Below, piece after piece: positions 42,684-50,575 of a stretch of 64,000 nucleotides of DNA. A model generated the notes under the pieces. It saw nothing but the letters and a program-made list of their open reading frames with translations, was not told where the DNA came from and did not search any database. The number at the start of each line of letters is the position of its first letter. The first letter of the stretch is position 1. This stretch comes from GCA-003244245 sp963823755 (GTDB lineage: Bacteria > Actinomycetota > Actinomycetes > Mycobacteriales > Pseudonocardiaceae). The stretch is from assembly GCA_963823755.1 (NCBI GenBank), contig CAWGMP010000024.1, positions 173,862 through 237,861 on the forward strand. Reading direction: 5' to 3'. Both the position numbers and the translations under genes were made by a program.

Positions 42684-43122
42684 GCGCGGGTGTGATAACC
42701 ATTCCCGGCATCTCCAGGTTGAAATACCGCCGGGTGAGCAATGCGGAAAAATGAGCTTTGGCCGATAAGACGATGCCTGCAGCTCTCGGCGTACGGTGCC
42801 GACCCATCGTTCGGTGTTCGCGTCCTACATCACGACCGCCGGGTCGTATGACGTGAATAACTGCATTCGGCACCACGGCGGAAGTCTCGAGCCTGTATCA
42901 GGATGCACCGCTACCGGCTCCTAACCCTCGGACGGGTCGCTAGTGGCGCTGCCTCGCCGGGCGTGCTCAGGAACGTCCAGCCCAACTGGTGGCCGGCGGC
43001 GCCATTCACCCGCGACGACGGCACCGCGACATGACTACGCTTGCCCGTTCTGCTGTGCAGCCGTAGCACCCTACCGGCCGGCCGCGCGGACCGGACCGTT
43101 TCCCGAGATAGGACCAGCAGCT
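42684..43122. other. intergenic, no convincing gene
   Basis: A 44-codon ORF at 42903-43037 and a minus-strand stretch around 42700-42800 are open but match nothing I know. I do not call them genes. Confidence 0.4.
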
Positions 43123-43506
43123 ATGACCACGACCTCGGCTAAGGTGCCCCGACTTCCCGAGTCGATCTTCCAGCACTGCACACACTCATTCGAAGAAGAC
43201 TCCGGCGGGGTGGAGGTATTCCGGCCAGACGGGGTGTCCCTGCCGCCGGCCTTCGGCCGCGACGGCTTCAAGATGCGGGCGGATGGCACCTTTATCCAGC
43301 AAGACATCGGGCCAGCCGACGGCATCGTGCAGGTGCCGGGGCGGTGGACCTCGCTCGGCCCGGCGGAGATTCTGGACGAATGCGTGCCTGGTACTGATCA
43401 CTTGCCGAGGCGCAGCCGCGTGAGGCCGCACCTCGGCCGCCGCCGGGACTGCAACCGTCCGTGGTCGGCTTCGATGGGATCGTTGGCGAACTGGTCCACG
43501 GCATGA
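43123..43506 (+). pseudogene. conserved hypothetical, 3' end replaced by IS6 sequence
   Basis: The first about 80 residues look like a real protein: ESIFQHCTHSFEEDSGGVEV, FRPDGVSLPPAFGRDGFKMR, DGTFIQQDIGPADGIVQVPG and RWTSLG. This HSxEED...GRDGF pattern occurs in actinobacterial hypothetical proteins. The codons after about 43355 are antisense to an IS6 transposase fragment, so the original C-terminus is lost. Confidence 0.6.
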
Positions 43507-43645
43507 CAGGCAGCGGGCAGCAGCGGAGTGACCCTGCACCCAGCGGAACACCGTCACGGGGGTCGCCCTCGACACCGCGTTCGGCCAGCAACTCTTCGAC
43601 ATCTCAGTACGCAAGCCCGTAGCGTAAGTACCAGCGTACCGTCAT
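43355..43645 (-). mobile_element. IS6-family transposase remnant
   Basis: From 43645 the minus strand reads MTVRWYLRYGLAY, a stop, then DVEELLAERGVE, the IS6 N-terminus. After an internal deletion it gives ANDPIEADHGRL and, in another frame, HAFVQNLRR, the C-terminus. About 290 of some 700 coding bases remain. Both ends were not located. Confidence 0.8.
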
Positions 43646-43837
43646 CCATGATCACTTCGGGGGAAGCGGAACGCAGCGAAGTGGACCCTTCGAGAGATCG
43701 GTCCCGGTGTCGCCCAGCACCTGCGGGGTGACGATCCGGATCGGCATCTGCCAGAACCGGAGGGCCTGGTCCGCCGTCACCCTGCGGGATACTCTCTCAT
43801 CGATGGTGGGCTGTTGAGCGATAGGAGGCTTGGTCGC

Positions 43838-44176
43838 ATGAGCGGCGAAGATCTCGCCACGCGGACCTGCAGAGAGTGCGTCCCTGGCGCTGTCCCACTG
43901 GAGGAGACCCGTGTCGCTGAGCTGCACCGACAGATCGATTCCGCTTGGGAACGGGAGGCTAACCGAAGTATCCGCCGGGTCTTCACGTTCTCGAACTTCC
44001 GCGACACTTTCGCCTTCGCTACCCAGATCGCGTTGCTGGCCGAGTCGCAGGGTCACCACCCCGATTTGGAGGTGGGCTGGGGCAGGCTGGTCGTCACCTT
44101 TGTGACGCACGCGGCGGGAGGTCTGACCGAGAGCGACTTCATTATGGCTGCCAAGATTGACGGCTTCGCGCGTTGA
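43838..44176 (+). CDS. pterin-4a-carbinolamine dehydratase-like protein
   Basis: A 112-residue PCD-fold protein. The active-site signature is His73, His74, Pro75, Asp76 (GHHPDLEVGWGRLVVTFVTHAAGGLTESDF) with His91. In phenylalanine hydroxylation the family recycles pterin; in autotrophs some PCD-like proteins assist RuBisCO assembly, and others act in molybdopterin metabolism. No aromatic amino acid hydroxylase is nearby, while fbp-prk and a FolP2-like gene lie within 5 kb. AGGAGG at 43823-43828 precedes the ATG by 9 nt. Confidence 0.9.
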   Translation: MSGEDLATRTCRECVPGAVPLEETRVAELHRQIDSAWEREANRSIRRVFTFSNFRDTFAFATQIALLAESQGHHPDLEVGWGRLVVTFVTHAAGGLTESDFIMAAKIDGFAR

Positions 44177-44659
44177 TATAGCGGCTGGCGGGTCACGGGT
44201 TGGCATACGTTTGCGGTGGCTGACTCGTTCCTTACGGTGCTCCTCGATTGAGGACGGTGTTTGACGTATATCATGTTGAACGGAACAATATTTGCCGCGG
44301 CGGTTGACCTGGTCGATTTCGGGCTGTCGTGGGGTTGAGGTCAGCTCTGTGACGCTACAGGGAGTGCAGGCTCCGTGTGCTAGAGGGATCGACGCACGGG
44401 TTCTCGCCCCATGCAGGACTGATGGTTGCGGTGACCACACCGAGGCTGTCCAGCTCGGTGCCGGCGTGTTCGTCCCACGGTGAGATGCGTCGTTGACCAA
44501 GCCAGCCCGGTAGTCCCGTTCATTCGCTCCAAACAAGGTGCCGCGTGGCAGTTCGGGAAGTCGCCCGGGCTGGCGTGTCTCGAGTCTGGCGACGACGGCC
44601 GACAAGCGCCGATTACGCGATCGTGATGATAAAACGCGGGATTTGTGACTATTGCCGCG
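44177..44659. other. intergenic region, no gene seen
   Basis: An ORF opens at 44545 in frame with the S8 protease, but the first 43 codons are Arg-rich and not family-like, and a -10 box lies at 44660. No RNA or repeat recognised in the rest. Confidence 0.4.
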
Positions 44660-44665
44660 TAGGCT
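44660..44665 (+). promoter_or_regulatory. leaderless-type -10 box for the S8 protease gene
   Basis: TAGGCT is followed by 8 nt and GTG at 44674, in frame with the protease. Confidence 0.5.
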
Positions 44666-44673
44666 GGCGCTTC

Positions 44674-46506
44674 GTGGGAGAGTCGACGTGGCGGGACTGG
44701 GTGTTGGTAGCGCTGGCGGGTCTGCCGTCGGGTCGAGCGGAGTCCGAGCGCGCCGTGATGGAGGAGGTGGCGGTTCGTTTCGCCGACCGGTTCGGGCCGA
44801 CGGACCGCGTCTACGACGCTGATCGTCCGCGCTGGCATGACGAGGTACGGCAGGCCCTGGTCGCACTGCGGTCCGAGGGAATGGTCCAGGGACAGGATGC
44901 ACCCGGGCTGACCGAGGCCGGGCGCGATCAGGCCGATAGGACGCGCGAGTCGATCGAGCGGGCTGGTCTCGCAGCGACGGAACCGTCTGCCGGGGAGCAG
45001 GCATCGGCCGATGATGAACGACACCCGTTGCTCACCCCTGGCGTGATCGCACCACCGCTGCGGAGCGCGGCCGCGCGGGAGAAAATCGGTTTCCCTGCGG
45101 CTGACGACGAGCCCATCCCGGTGATGGCAGAGATCAACCTCCGTTATCGCCCGGGGCCGGAGGCCGCTTTCAATCGGCTTGAGCAGCTGTGGCTGCGGGT
45201 CACCGGCGACCGGAGGCCGTGGCAGCTTTCCGAGCAGTACGCTGGTGGCACGCTGTCGATGAATGAGGTGGAGCGGTTGGTCGCGGCGGATGCGGTGCCG
45301 GTGGACTGGCCCGCTCGCTGCATCTATCGGCTCTGGCCGGACTTCCCGGTGCAGCCCCATATCGACGGATCCTGCGTCACAGTCAAGGCCGACGCTGCCC
45401 GTAGGGTGTTCAACGCGCACGGCGATGGCATCGTCTGGGCGGTCGTCGACTCGGGCATTTGGTGTGACCACCCGCATTTCGCGGGATACCAGACGCTCAT
45501 CCACGATGACGTGAAAGACTTACACCGCCTCTTCCCGGTCGAGGGCGACCCCACCCCGGAAGGCGCGTTGGACGACGACAGTGGTCATGGCACGCACGTT
45601 GCCGGGATCATCGCCGGCGCCATTCAGCCGTGGCTTGACGGCGCGCAGGACCGAAGGGTCCGCGTCACGGAGAACCGCTACAACGTTGAAAATCCCCGCG
45701 AGCCGCTCCGGGTGCCGCGCGAGGTGCAGGACACGTCGCTGCTCGCCGGGATGGCGCCCAAGGCCAGATTGGTCAGCCTCAAGGTGTTGCAGGCAGGTGG
45801 TTCGCTGGATGATCGGGTCGGCCGGCTGATCCGGGCACTCGCGTACATCCGGAAGGTCAACGGCGAGAGCGTGGATGGCATGCGGATCCACGGGGTCAAT
45901 CTCAGCGTCGGCTACGAGTTCAATCCCGAGTGGTTCGGTTGTGGGCAAAGCCCGCTGTGCAATGAGGTCGACAAGCTGGTGCGTTCCGGTGTCGTCGTCG
46001 TCGTGGCGGCAGGCAATTCCGGTTATGGGTCGCTGTCCGTGAAGTTCGACGCCCCGACGAGATTCGAGCTGGGGATGACCATTAACGATCCCGGCAATAC
46101 CGAGCGGGCGATCACCGTCGGCTCGACGCACCGCGACGCCCCCCACACATATGGCGTCTCCTACTTCTCCTCTAAGGGGCCAACCGGCGACGGGCGTCGC
46201 AAGCCTGACCTGGTCGCCCCGGGCGAGCGCATTACCTCCTGCGCCGCGGGTCAAATGCTGGCGGCAGTGGTGACCGGGACGCCGGACCCGACAACCGCAG
46301 TTTATGTCGAGAACAGCGGGACAAGCATGGCCGCGCCGCACGTCTCCGGCGCAATCGCCGCCCTGCTCTCGGTTCGTCGCGAGTTCATCGGCCGTCCGGA
46401 GCTGGTCAAGCAGATCATTTTCGATGCGGCCACCTCGCTTGGTCGCGGTATGGAGTTCCAGGGCAGCGGGCTACTCGACCTGATGCGCGCGCTGCAATCG
46501 GTGTGA
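44674..46506 (+). CDS. S8 (subtilisin) family protease with winged-helix-like N-terminus
   Basis: About 610 residues. Residues 1-90 (WRDWVLVALAGLPSGRAE, ESERAVMEEVAVRFADRFG, DEVRQALVALRSEGMVQG) resemble the winged-helix wHTH found before Mrr-type and other defence proteins. The catalytic domain spans about 245-600 with Asp259 (AVVDSGIWCDHP), His305 (DDDSGHGTHVAGIIAGA) and Ser551 (ENSGTSMAAPHVSG). There is no signal peptide, so this is an intracellular protease. The next gene, an alpha/beta hydrolase, starts about 25 nt downstream, which makes a two-gene operon. What it cleaves and what triggers it are unknown. Confidence 0.85.
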   Translation: MGESTWRDWVLVALAGLPSGRAESERAVMEEVAVRFADRFGPTDRVYDADRPRWHDEVRQALVALRSEGMVQGQDAPGLTEAGRDQADRTRESIERAGLAATEPSAGEQASADDERHPLLTPGVIAPPLRSAAAREKIGFPAADDEPIPVMAEINLRYRPGPEAAFNRLEQLWLRVTGDRRPWQLSEQYAGGTLSMNEVERLVAADAVPVDWPARCIYRLWPDFPVQPHIDGSCVTVKADAARRVFNAHGDGIVWAVVDSGIWCDHPHFAGYQTLIHDDVKDLHRLFPVEGDPTPEGALDDDSGHGTHVAGIIAGAIQPWLDGAQDRRVRVTENRYNVENPREPLRVPREVQDTSLLAGMAPKARLVSLKVLQAGGSLDDRVGRLIRALAYIRKVNGESVDGMRIHGVNLSVGYEFNPEWFGCGQSPLCNEVDKLVRSGVVVVVAAGNSGYGSLSVKFDAPTRFELGMTINDPGNTERAITVGSTHRDAPHTYGVSYFSSKGPTGDGRRKPDLVAPGERITSCAAGQMLAAVVTGTPDPTTAVYVENSGTSMAAPHVSGAIAALLSVRREFIGRPELVKQIIFDAATSLGRGMEFQGSGLLDLMRALQSV

Positions 46507-46531
46507 GACGCAGGGAGAACAGGAGAAGATG

Positions 46532-47923
46532 ATGACGGCCGAGATCGCCGGACTGCCGTTCTGGGAGCTCACCTTCGATGCCGACGGCGATCCCGACACC
46601 GCCCAGCGCGACACCTTCCTCACCGACGCCCGCGACCGCGGCATCACCGATCTCATTGTCTTCTCGCACGGCTGGAACAATGACCGGCGCATTGCGCTCG
46701 AGCTGTACGAGCGGTTCTTCGGCATCCTGGCCGGTCAACTGCAGCACATACCGACCAACCGGCCGACCACCGTCGGACTGACCGGTGTGTTGTGGCCCTC
46801 GCAACTTTGGTCCGACGAGCCGATCCCAGACTTCGCAGCCTCAGCGGCGCCGGGCGGCGGCGCTGCCTCGCTCACCGACCGGGAACCTGTCGATGAGGCG
46901 ACCGTCGACCCGACGCTGGACCCGGCGACGCTCGCGAACCTGCGCGAGCTGTTTCCCGCGGCGGTCGAGCCCCTCGACCAGATGGCCCGCCTGCTCACCT
47001 CGCCGCCGACCGAACAGGCACAACAGGAGTTCTATCAGCACCTCAAGGAGTTCTCCGAGTTGGCCGGTACCCCCGGCGACGACGGTGAAGACGACCCAGT
47101 TCGGCAGGGTCGGGGCCCGGCGGAGCCGCGCATGCTTCTCGACGACCCTGCAGTGCTTTTCGAGCGGTATCGCGACGCGCTGCAGGGGATCGGCGTACCG
47201 CTCGACGGCGGAGCAGGCGGTGGACAGGCCGGCCTGGGGGATACACTGCGCGGAACCTTGAATGGTATGAAGGAAGCTCTCCGGCAGGCGACATACTGGC
47301 AGATGAAGAACCGGGCGGGCACCGTCGGTAAGAACGGTCTCGGCCCGCTCATCGGCCGACTGCACGAGGTCGCCCCAGAGCTTCGGGTTCACCTCGTCGG
47401 ACACAGCTTCGGTGCCCGCCTCGTCTCGTACTCCCTCGCCGGTCTTCCGGACAACCTTGATCCCTCACCGGTGAAGGCGGTCACCCTGCTCCAGGGCGCC
47501 TTCTCGCATTTCGCCTTTGCACAGCCGCTGCCCTTCGACGCCAGCCGTAACGGCGCACTCGCTGGCATGCTCGACCGGATCGACGGGCCACTCACCGCCT
47601 GCTTCTCTACCCACGACAGCGCCGTCGGTACTTTCTACCCACTCGCGGCCATCGCCGCCCTCGACGACGCAGCCGGAGCCGAGGACGCTCTCTACCGGTG
47701 GGGCGGCATCGGTGCGGACGGTGCACAGGGCGTGCAAGCCAAACTTGACGCGATCCGCCCGGCTGCTCCTGGCACCACATACCGCTTCTCGGCCCGACAG
47801 GCCCTCAACGTCGACGCCAGCGAAATCGTCCGCGCTGGTGGCCCGCCGAGCGGGGCACACAGCGACATCGTGCACCCAGAATTGACCTGGATCGTACTCA
47901 CAGCCGGCCGGATCGTTTCCTAG
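46532..47923 (+). CDS. intracellular alpha/beta hydrolase partner of the S8 protease
   Basis: About 463 residues without a signal peptide. The fold starts DLIVFSHGWNNDRRIALELY (oxyanion loop region) and the nucleophile is about Ser292 in VHLVGHSFGARLVSYSL. An insertion of about 180 residues, Glu/Asp/Pro-rich, separates the two halves. CFSTHDSAVGTFYPLA and HPELTWIVLTAG may hold the acid and the His. AGGAG at 46521-46525 favours the second ATG (46532). No close named family is recognised; serine esterase, lipase or peptidase activity are all possible. It is tightly linked to the protease upstream. Confidence 0.8.
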   Translation: MTAEIAGLPFWELTFDADGDPDTAQRDTFLTDARDRGITDLIVFSHGWNNDRRIALELYERFFGILAGQLQHIPTNRPTTVGLTGVLWPSQLWSDEPIPDFAASAAPGGGAASLTDREPVDEATVDPTLDPATLANLRELFPAAVEPLDQMARLLTSPPTEQAQQEFYQHLKEFSELAGTPGDDGEDDPVRQGRGPAEPRMLLDDPAVLFERYRDALQGIGVPLDGGAGGGQAGLGDTLRGTLNGMKEALRQATYWQMKNRAGTVGKNGLGPLIGRLHEVAPELRVHLVGHSFGARLVSYSLAGLPDNLDPSPVKAVTLLQGAFSHFAFAQPLPFDASRNGALAGMLDRIDGPLTACFSTHDSAVGTFYPLAAIAALDDAAGAEDALYRWGGIGADGAQGVQAKLDAIRPAAPGTTYRFSARQALNVDASEIVRAGGPPSGAHSDIVHPELTWIVLTAGRIVS

Positions 47924-47995
47924 ACCGTACCGTCCTTGGCGCATGGTACCCGTCCAAGGAAGCCAGTTCACGCATGTTGGCCTGCGAGGGCAATC

Positions 47996-48771
47996 TCATC
48001 GGCCACGCCATACCGGTGGTCGGCGTTCCAGGGCGGCGGCCCGGCCTTCGGTGGCGTCTTGGGTGGCATTGGTCACCAGTCGCATCGTCTCGCCGAAGCG
48101 GATCGCGTCTACAGCGGACATGTCGGGGCGCGGCGGGCCACCTCCTTGGTGGCCCGGGCGGCCAACGGGGCGGCGGCGAGCAGCCGGTCGGCCAACTCCC
48201 GGGCGGCGGTGAGCAGCGATGAGTGCGGCACAATCCAGCCGGCGAGGCCGATCTCCTTGGCCCGCTCGGCGTTGATCTGCTCGCCGGTGAGGAGCAGCTC
48301 CATGGCGTATTGCCAACCGATCCGCTGCGGCAGCCGGATGGCCCCGACGATCGTGGGAGTGCCGATCCGCACTTCCGGGTAGCCGAAGACCGCCTGCTCG
48401 CTGGCGATGACGAAGTCACACCAGGTGACCAGGGTCAGCCCGTAGCCCAGGCAGTACCCGTTCACTGCGGCGATCACCGGCTTGTAGATCTCCCAGCCGC
48501 TTTCGAAGGAGTTGACGGTCGGCTTCTCCCAGAACGTGCCAGGGAACTCGCCGGCGGGATTGCCCGGGGACCGGATGTCCGCCCCAGCGCAGAACGCCCG
48601 GCCTGCCCCGGTGACGATCGCTACCCAGGCGTCCTCGTCGTCTCGGAACGCGGCGAACGCGGCGTTGAGTTCCGCGCGCATCTTCTGGTCGATGACGTTG
48701 AGCTTGTCCGGTCGGTGATAGGTGATCGTCGCGACGTGTCCGTCCAGCTCGTAGCGCACCGTGTCAGCCAC
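47996..48771 (-). pseudogene. enoyl-CoA hydratase/crotonase, single frameshift
   Basis: From a leaderless GTG at 48771 the sequence reads RYELDGHVATITYHRPDKLN, GAGRAFCAGADIRSPGN, VIAAVNGYCLGYGLTLVTWCDFVIASE and FGYPEVRIGTPTIVGAIRLP, a complete crotonase core with the oxyanion-hole glycines. At about 48125 a missing base moves the frame. The other frame continues DMSAVDAIRFGETMRLVTNA to ERRPPVWRGR, the normal C-terminus. Inserting one base into the C-run restores a 258-residue protein, so a sequencing error is as likely as a mutation. Confidence 0.85.
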
Positions 48772-48778
48772 AGCACCC

Positions 48779-48784
48779 AGACTA
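48779..48784 (-). promoter_or_regulatory. leaderless -10 box for the crotonase gene
   Basis: TAGTCT on the minus strand, 7 nt before the GTG at 48771. Confidence 0.6.
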
Positions 48785-49059
48785 GGGACGAGGGCCACGA
48801 CCAGGCCTTCGATTTGCTCACCGAACTGGGCCTGGCCTTTCGGATCACCCCGGACGGCGACCCGTCCACCACATCGGCGGCGGGCACGGGGGCGGGGCGG
48901 CGAGTGCTCACGATTGGCTCCGCTGGACCGGTGTCGGGCTCGGCGTGCGGACCGTGGTTCGCCTGGTTTGTTGCGACGGTTGCGGCATACCCTCGGTTGT
49001 TGTCTGTCCGACCGTGCACAGGACGCTAGGGCCAGCAGGTTAGGTTCTGCTAGAAGGCT

Positions 49060-49899
49060 GTGGTGTCGAAGCCACAACCGGGCAAGGGTGGCGACGGTTT
49101 CGTAGCGGAGATCGTGCTTGGGCAGCGTGGACGATCGTTGGTGGGAGCGGGTGCGGTGCTGGGTCGGGTTGGGCCGCTATCCCGGCGGCAGGTGCTGCGT
49201 TGGATAGCGGTCGGCACCGGTGCGGTAGCCGGGGTTTGGCCGGGCAGGCCGGAGATGCTATCCGCGCAGGCGGGGGAAGCGGTGGTGTCGGTGGCGCCCC
49301 GCAAGCCGGCCTATCGACTGCGCGATGTGCTCTCTGACGCTCCGGGTGACGCGGTGGCCCTGACCATCGATGACGGCCCGGATCCGCGGTGGACGCCGCA
49401 GGTGCTGGAGTTGTTGCGCCACTACGAGGTGCCGGCGACGTTCTCGGTGGTCGGAATCAACGCCCGCGCCCACCCAGAGCTGGTCCGGCGGATCGTCGGG
49501 GAGGGCCACAGCCTGTGCAACCACAGCATGACCCACCCGCAGCCCTTCACCCACCGCGCGCCCGCGGCGATTCGAGCGCAGATCACCGACGCTCAGGCCG
49601 CCATCATCGTGGCAGTCGGGGAAGTCCCTCGGCTGTTTCGGTCCCCGGGCGGAGACTGGTCCGCGGCGGTGTTCTCCGTCACCGACGACCTTGAGCTGAT
49701 CCCGATTGACTGGGATGTCGACCCGCGTGATTGGTCCCGCCCGGGTGTACCCACCATCACCCAACGGCTGCTCGCGGCGCGCGCCGGGGACATCTTGTTG
49801 TGCCACGACGGTGGCGGTGATCGCGCCCAGACGGTGCAGGCCCTGCAGACCGTGCTACCCACGCTGAAAAACCGGGGGCTGAAGTTCATCCGACTGTAG
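49060..49899 (+). CDS. exported polysaccharide deacetylase (NodB domain)
   Basis: A 279-residue protein with a twin-arginine signal (Arg42-Arg43 in LSRRQVLRWIAVGTGAVAG), so it should be secreted folded. The NodB domain has the metal-binding Asp104-Asp105 (ALTIDDGPDP) and His155, His159 (CNHSMTHP), RSPGGDW and LCHDGGGDRAQTVQAL. It would remove acetyl groups from cell-wall or extracellular sugars. The first about 40 residues may be extra; the start among several GTGs is uncertain. Confidence 0.88.
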   Translation: MVSKPQPGKGGDGFVAEIVLGQRGRSLVGAGAVLGRVGPLSRRQVLRWIAVGTGAVAGVWPGRPEMLSAQAGEAVVSVAPRKPAYRLRDVLSDAPGDAVALTIDDGPDPRWTPQVLELLRHYEVPATFSVVGINARAHPELVRRIVGEGHSLCNHSMTHPQPFTHRAPAAIRAQITDAQAAIIVAVGEVPRLFRSPGGDWSAAVFSVTDDLELIPIDWDVDPRDWSRPGVPTITQRLLAARAGDILLCHDGGGDRAQTVQALQTVLPTLKNRGLKFIRL

Positions 49900-50212
49900 G
49901 CAAACCGCAGGACAGTCCAATGGACAAGATCCACTGATCCAACAGCGCGGTGTGGGTGTTGACCAGCGGCAGCACGGTCACGTCCTCGGCGGGCAGCAGG
50001 TACTGCTTGTGGCCGCAGGTGATAGACAGGGAGTCGTTGTTCGGCGTGATCCACAGCTCCGTGCCTGTCCGGGCACCAGGGTGCAACGCCGCAGCGGCGC
50101 GACGGCGTCCCACCGTGCGGTGGGCATGTCGTCCGATGGAGTGTCGGTGTCGGCGGCTACGGTCACCCACGCCCGCAGTCGTCCTGTACTACCCCGTGGA
50201 GGAGTCAGCCCT
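49900..50212. other. intergenic, possible remnant on the minus strand
   Basis: The minus strand around 49886-50080 reads GTELWITPNNDSLSITCGHK and LPLVNTHTALLDQWILSIGL, which looks like a real protein end, but no start or family is recognised. I leave it uncalled. Confidence 0.35.
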
Positions 50213-50575
50213 ATGCAGCTCGTGGTGGTGGAGGGCGTCGACCATGCCAGTGTCGCGCCCGCCGTGGGTGCCCAGACGTACGCGAGGGGTGTGGAGTACG
50301 CCCAGCAACGCGCGGTTCTGCACATGGAGTGGGACGGCGCGGCGAGCGTGCTGGAGGCGGTGGTGCGGGGCAGCGGCGGCACCCACTACGAGACGGCGGT
50401 GTACTTCCAATCGCAGGCCGGCGCGGAACTGGCGTTCGGGTTCGGTGAGTGCACATGTCCGGTCGGTGTCAACTGCAAGCACGTCGTCGCGGTTGCGGTC
50501 GCCGCAACGGCGCGACGAGGGCCGCTGCGGCGACCGGCCGCGGGCAACCGGCGCCGACATGGGAGCAGACGCTGA
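50213..50575 (+). CDS. SWIM zinc-finger N-terminal part of the SNF2 helicase
   Basis: A 120-codon ORF with GGAGGAG at 50198-50204 before its ATG. It ends in a SWIM motif, CTCPVGVNCKHVVAVAVAA, which binds zinc and is normally the N-terminus of bacterial SWIM/SNF2 proteins. The reading frame ends just where the helicase frame (50449-53538) takes over, so one missing base has probably split a single gene. Confidence 0.8.
   Translation: MQLVVVEGVDHASVAPAVGAQTYARGVEYAQQRAVLHMEWDGAASVLEAVVRGSGGTHYETAVYFQSQAGAELAFGFGECTCPVGVNCKHVVAVAVAATARRGPLRRPAAGNRRRHGSRR

Noticed and set aside
42903..43037. 44-codon ORF as a small gene
   Set aside because: No ribosome site and no known family; kept only as a note.
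44545..44673. Upstream extension of the S8 protease
   Set aside because: Arg-rich and not domain-like; the TAGGCT box with 8-nt spacing supports the start at 44674.
43652..45004. 450-codon minus-strand open frame
   Set aside because: Spans the pterin dehydratase and protease start in antisense; Arg/Pro-rich, no motif.
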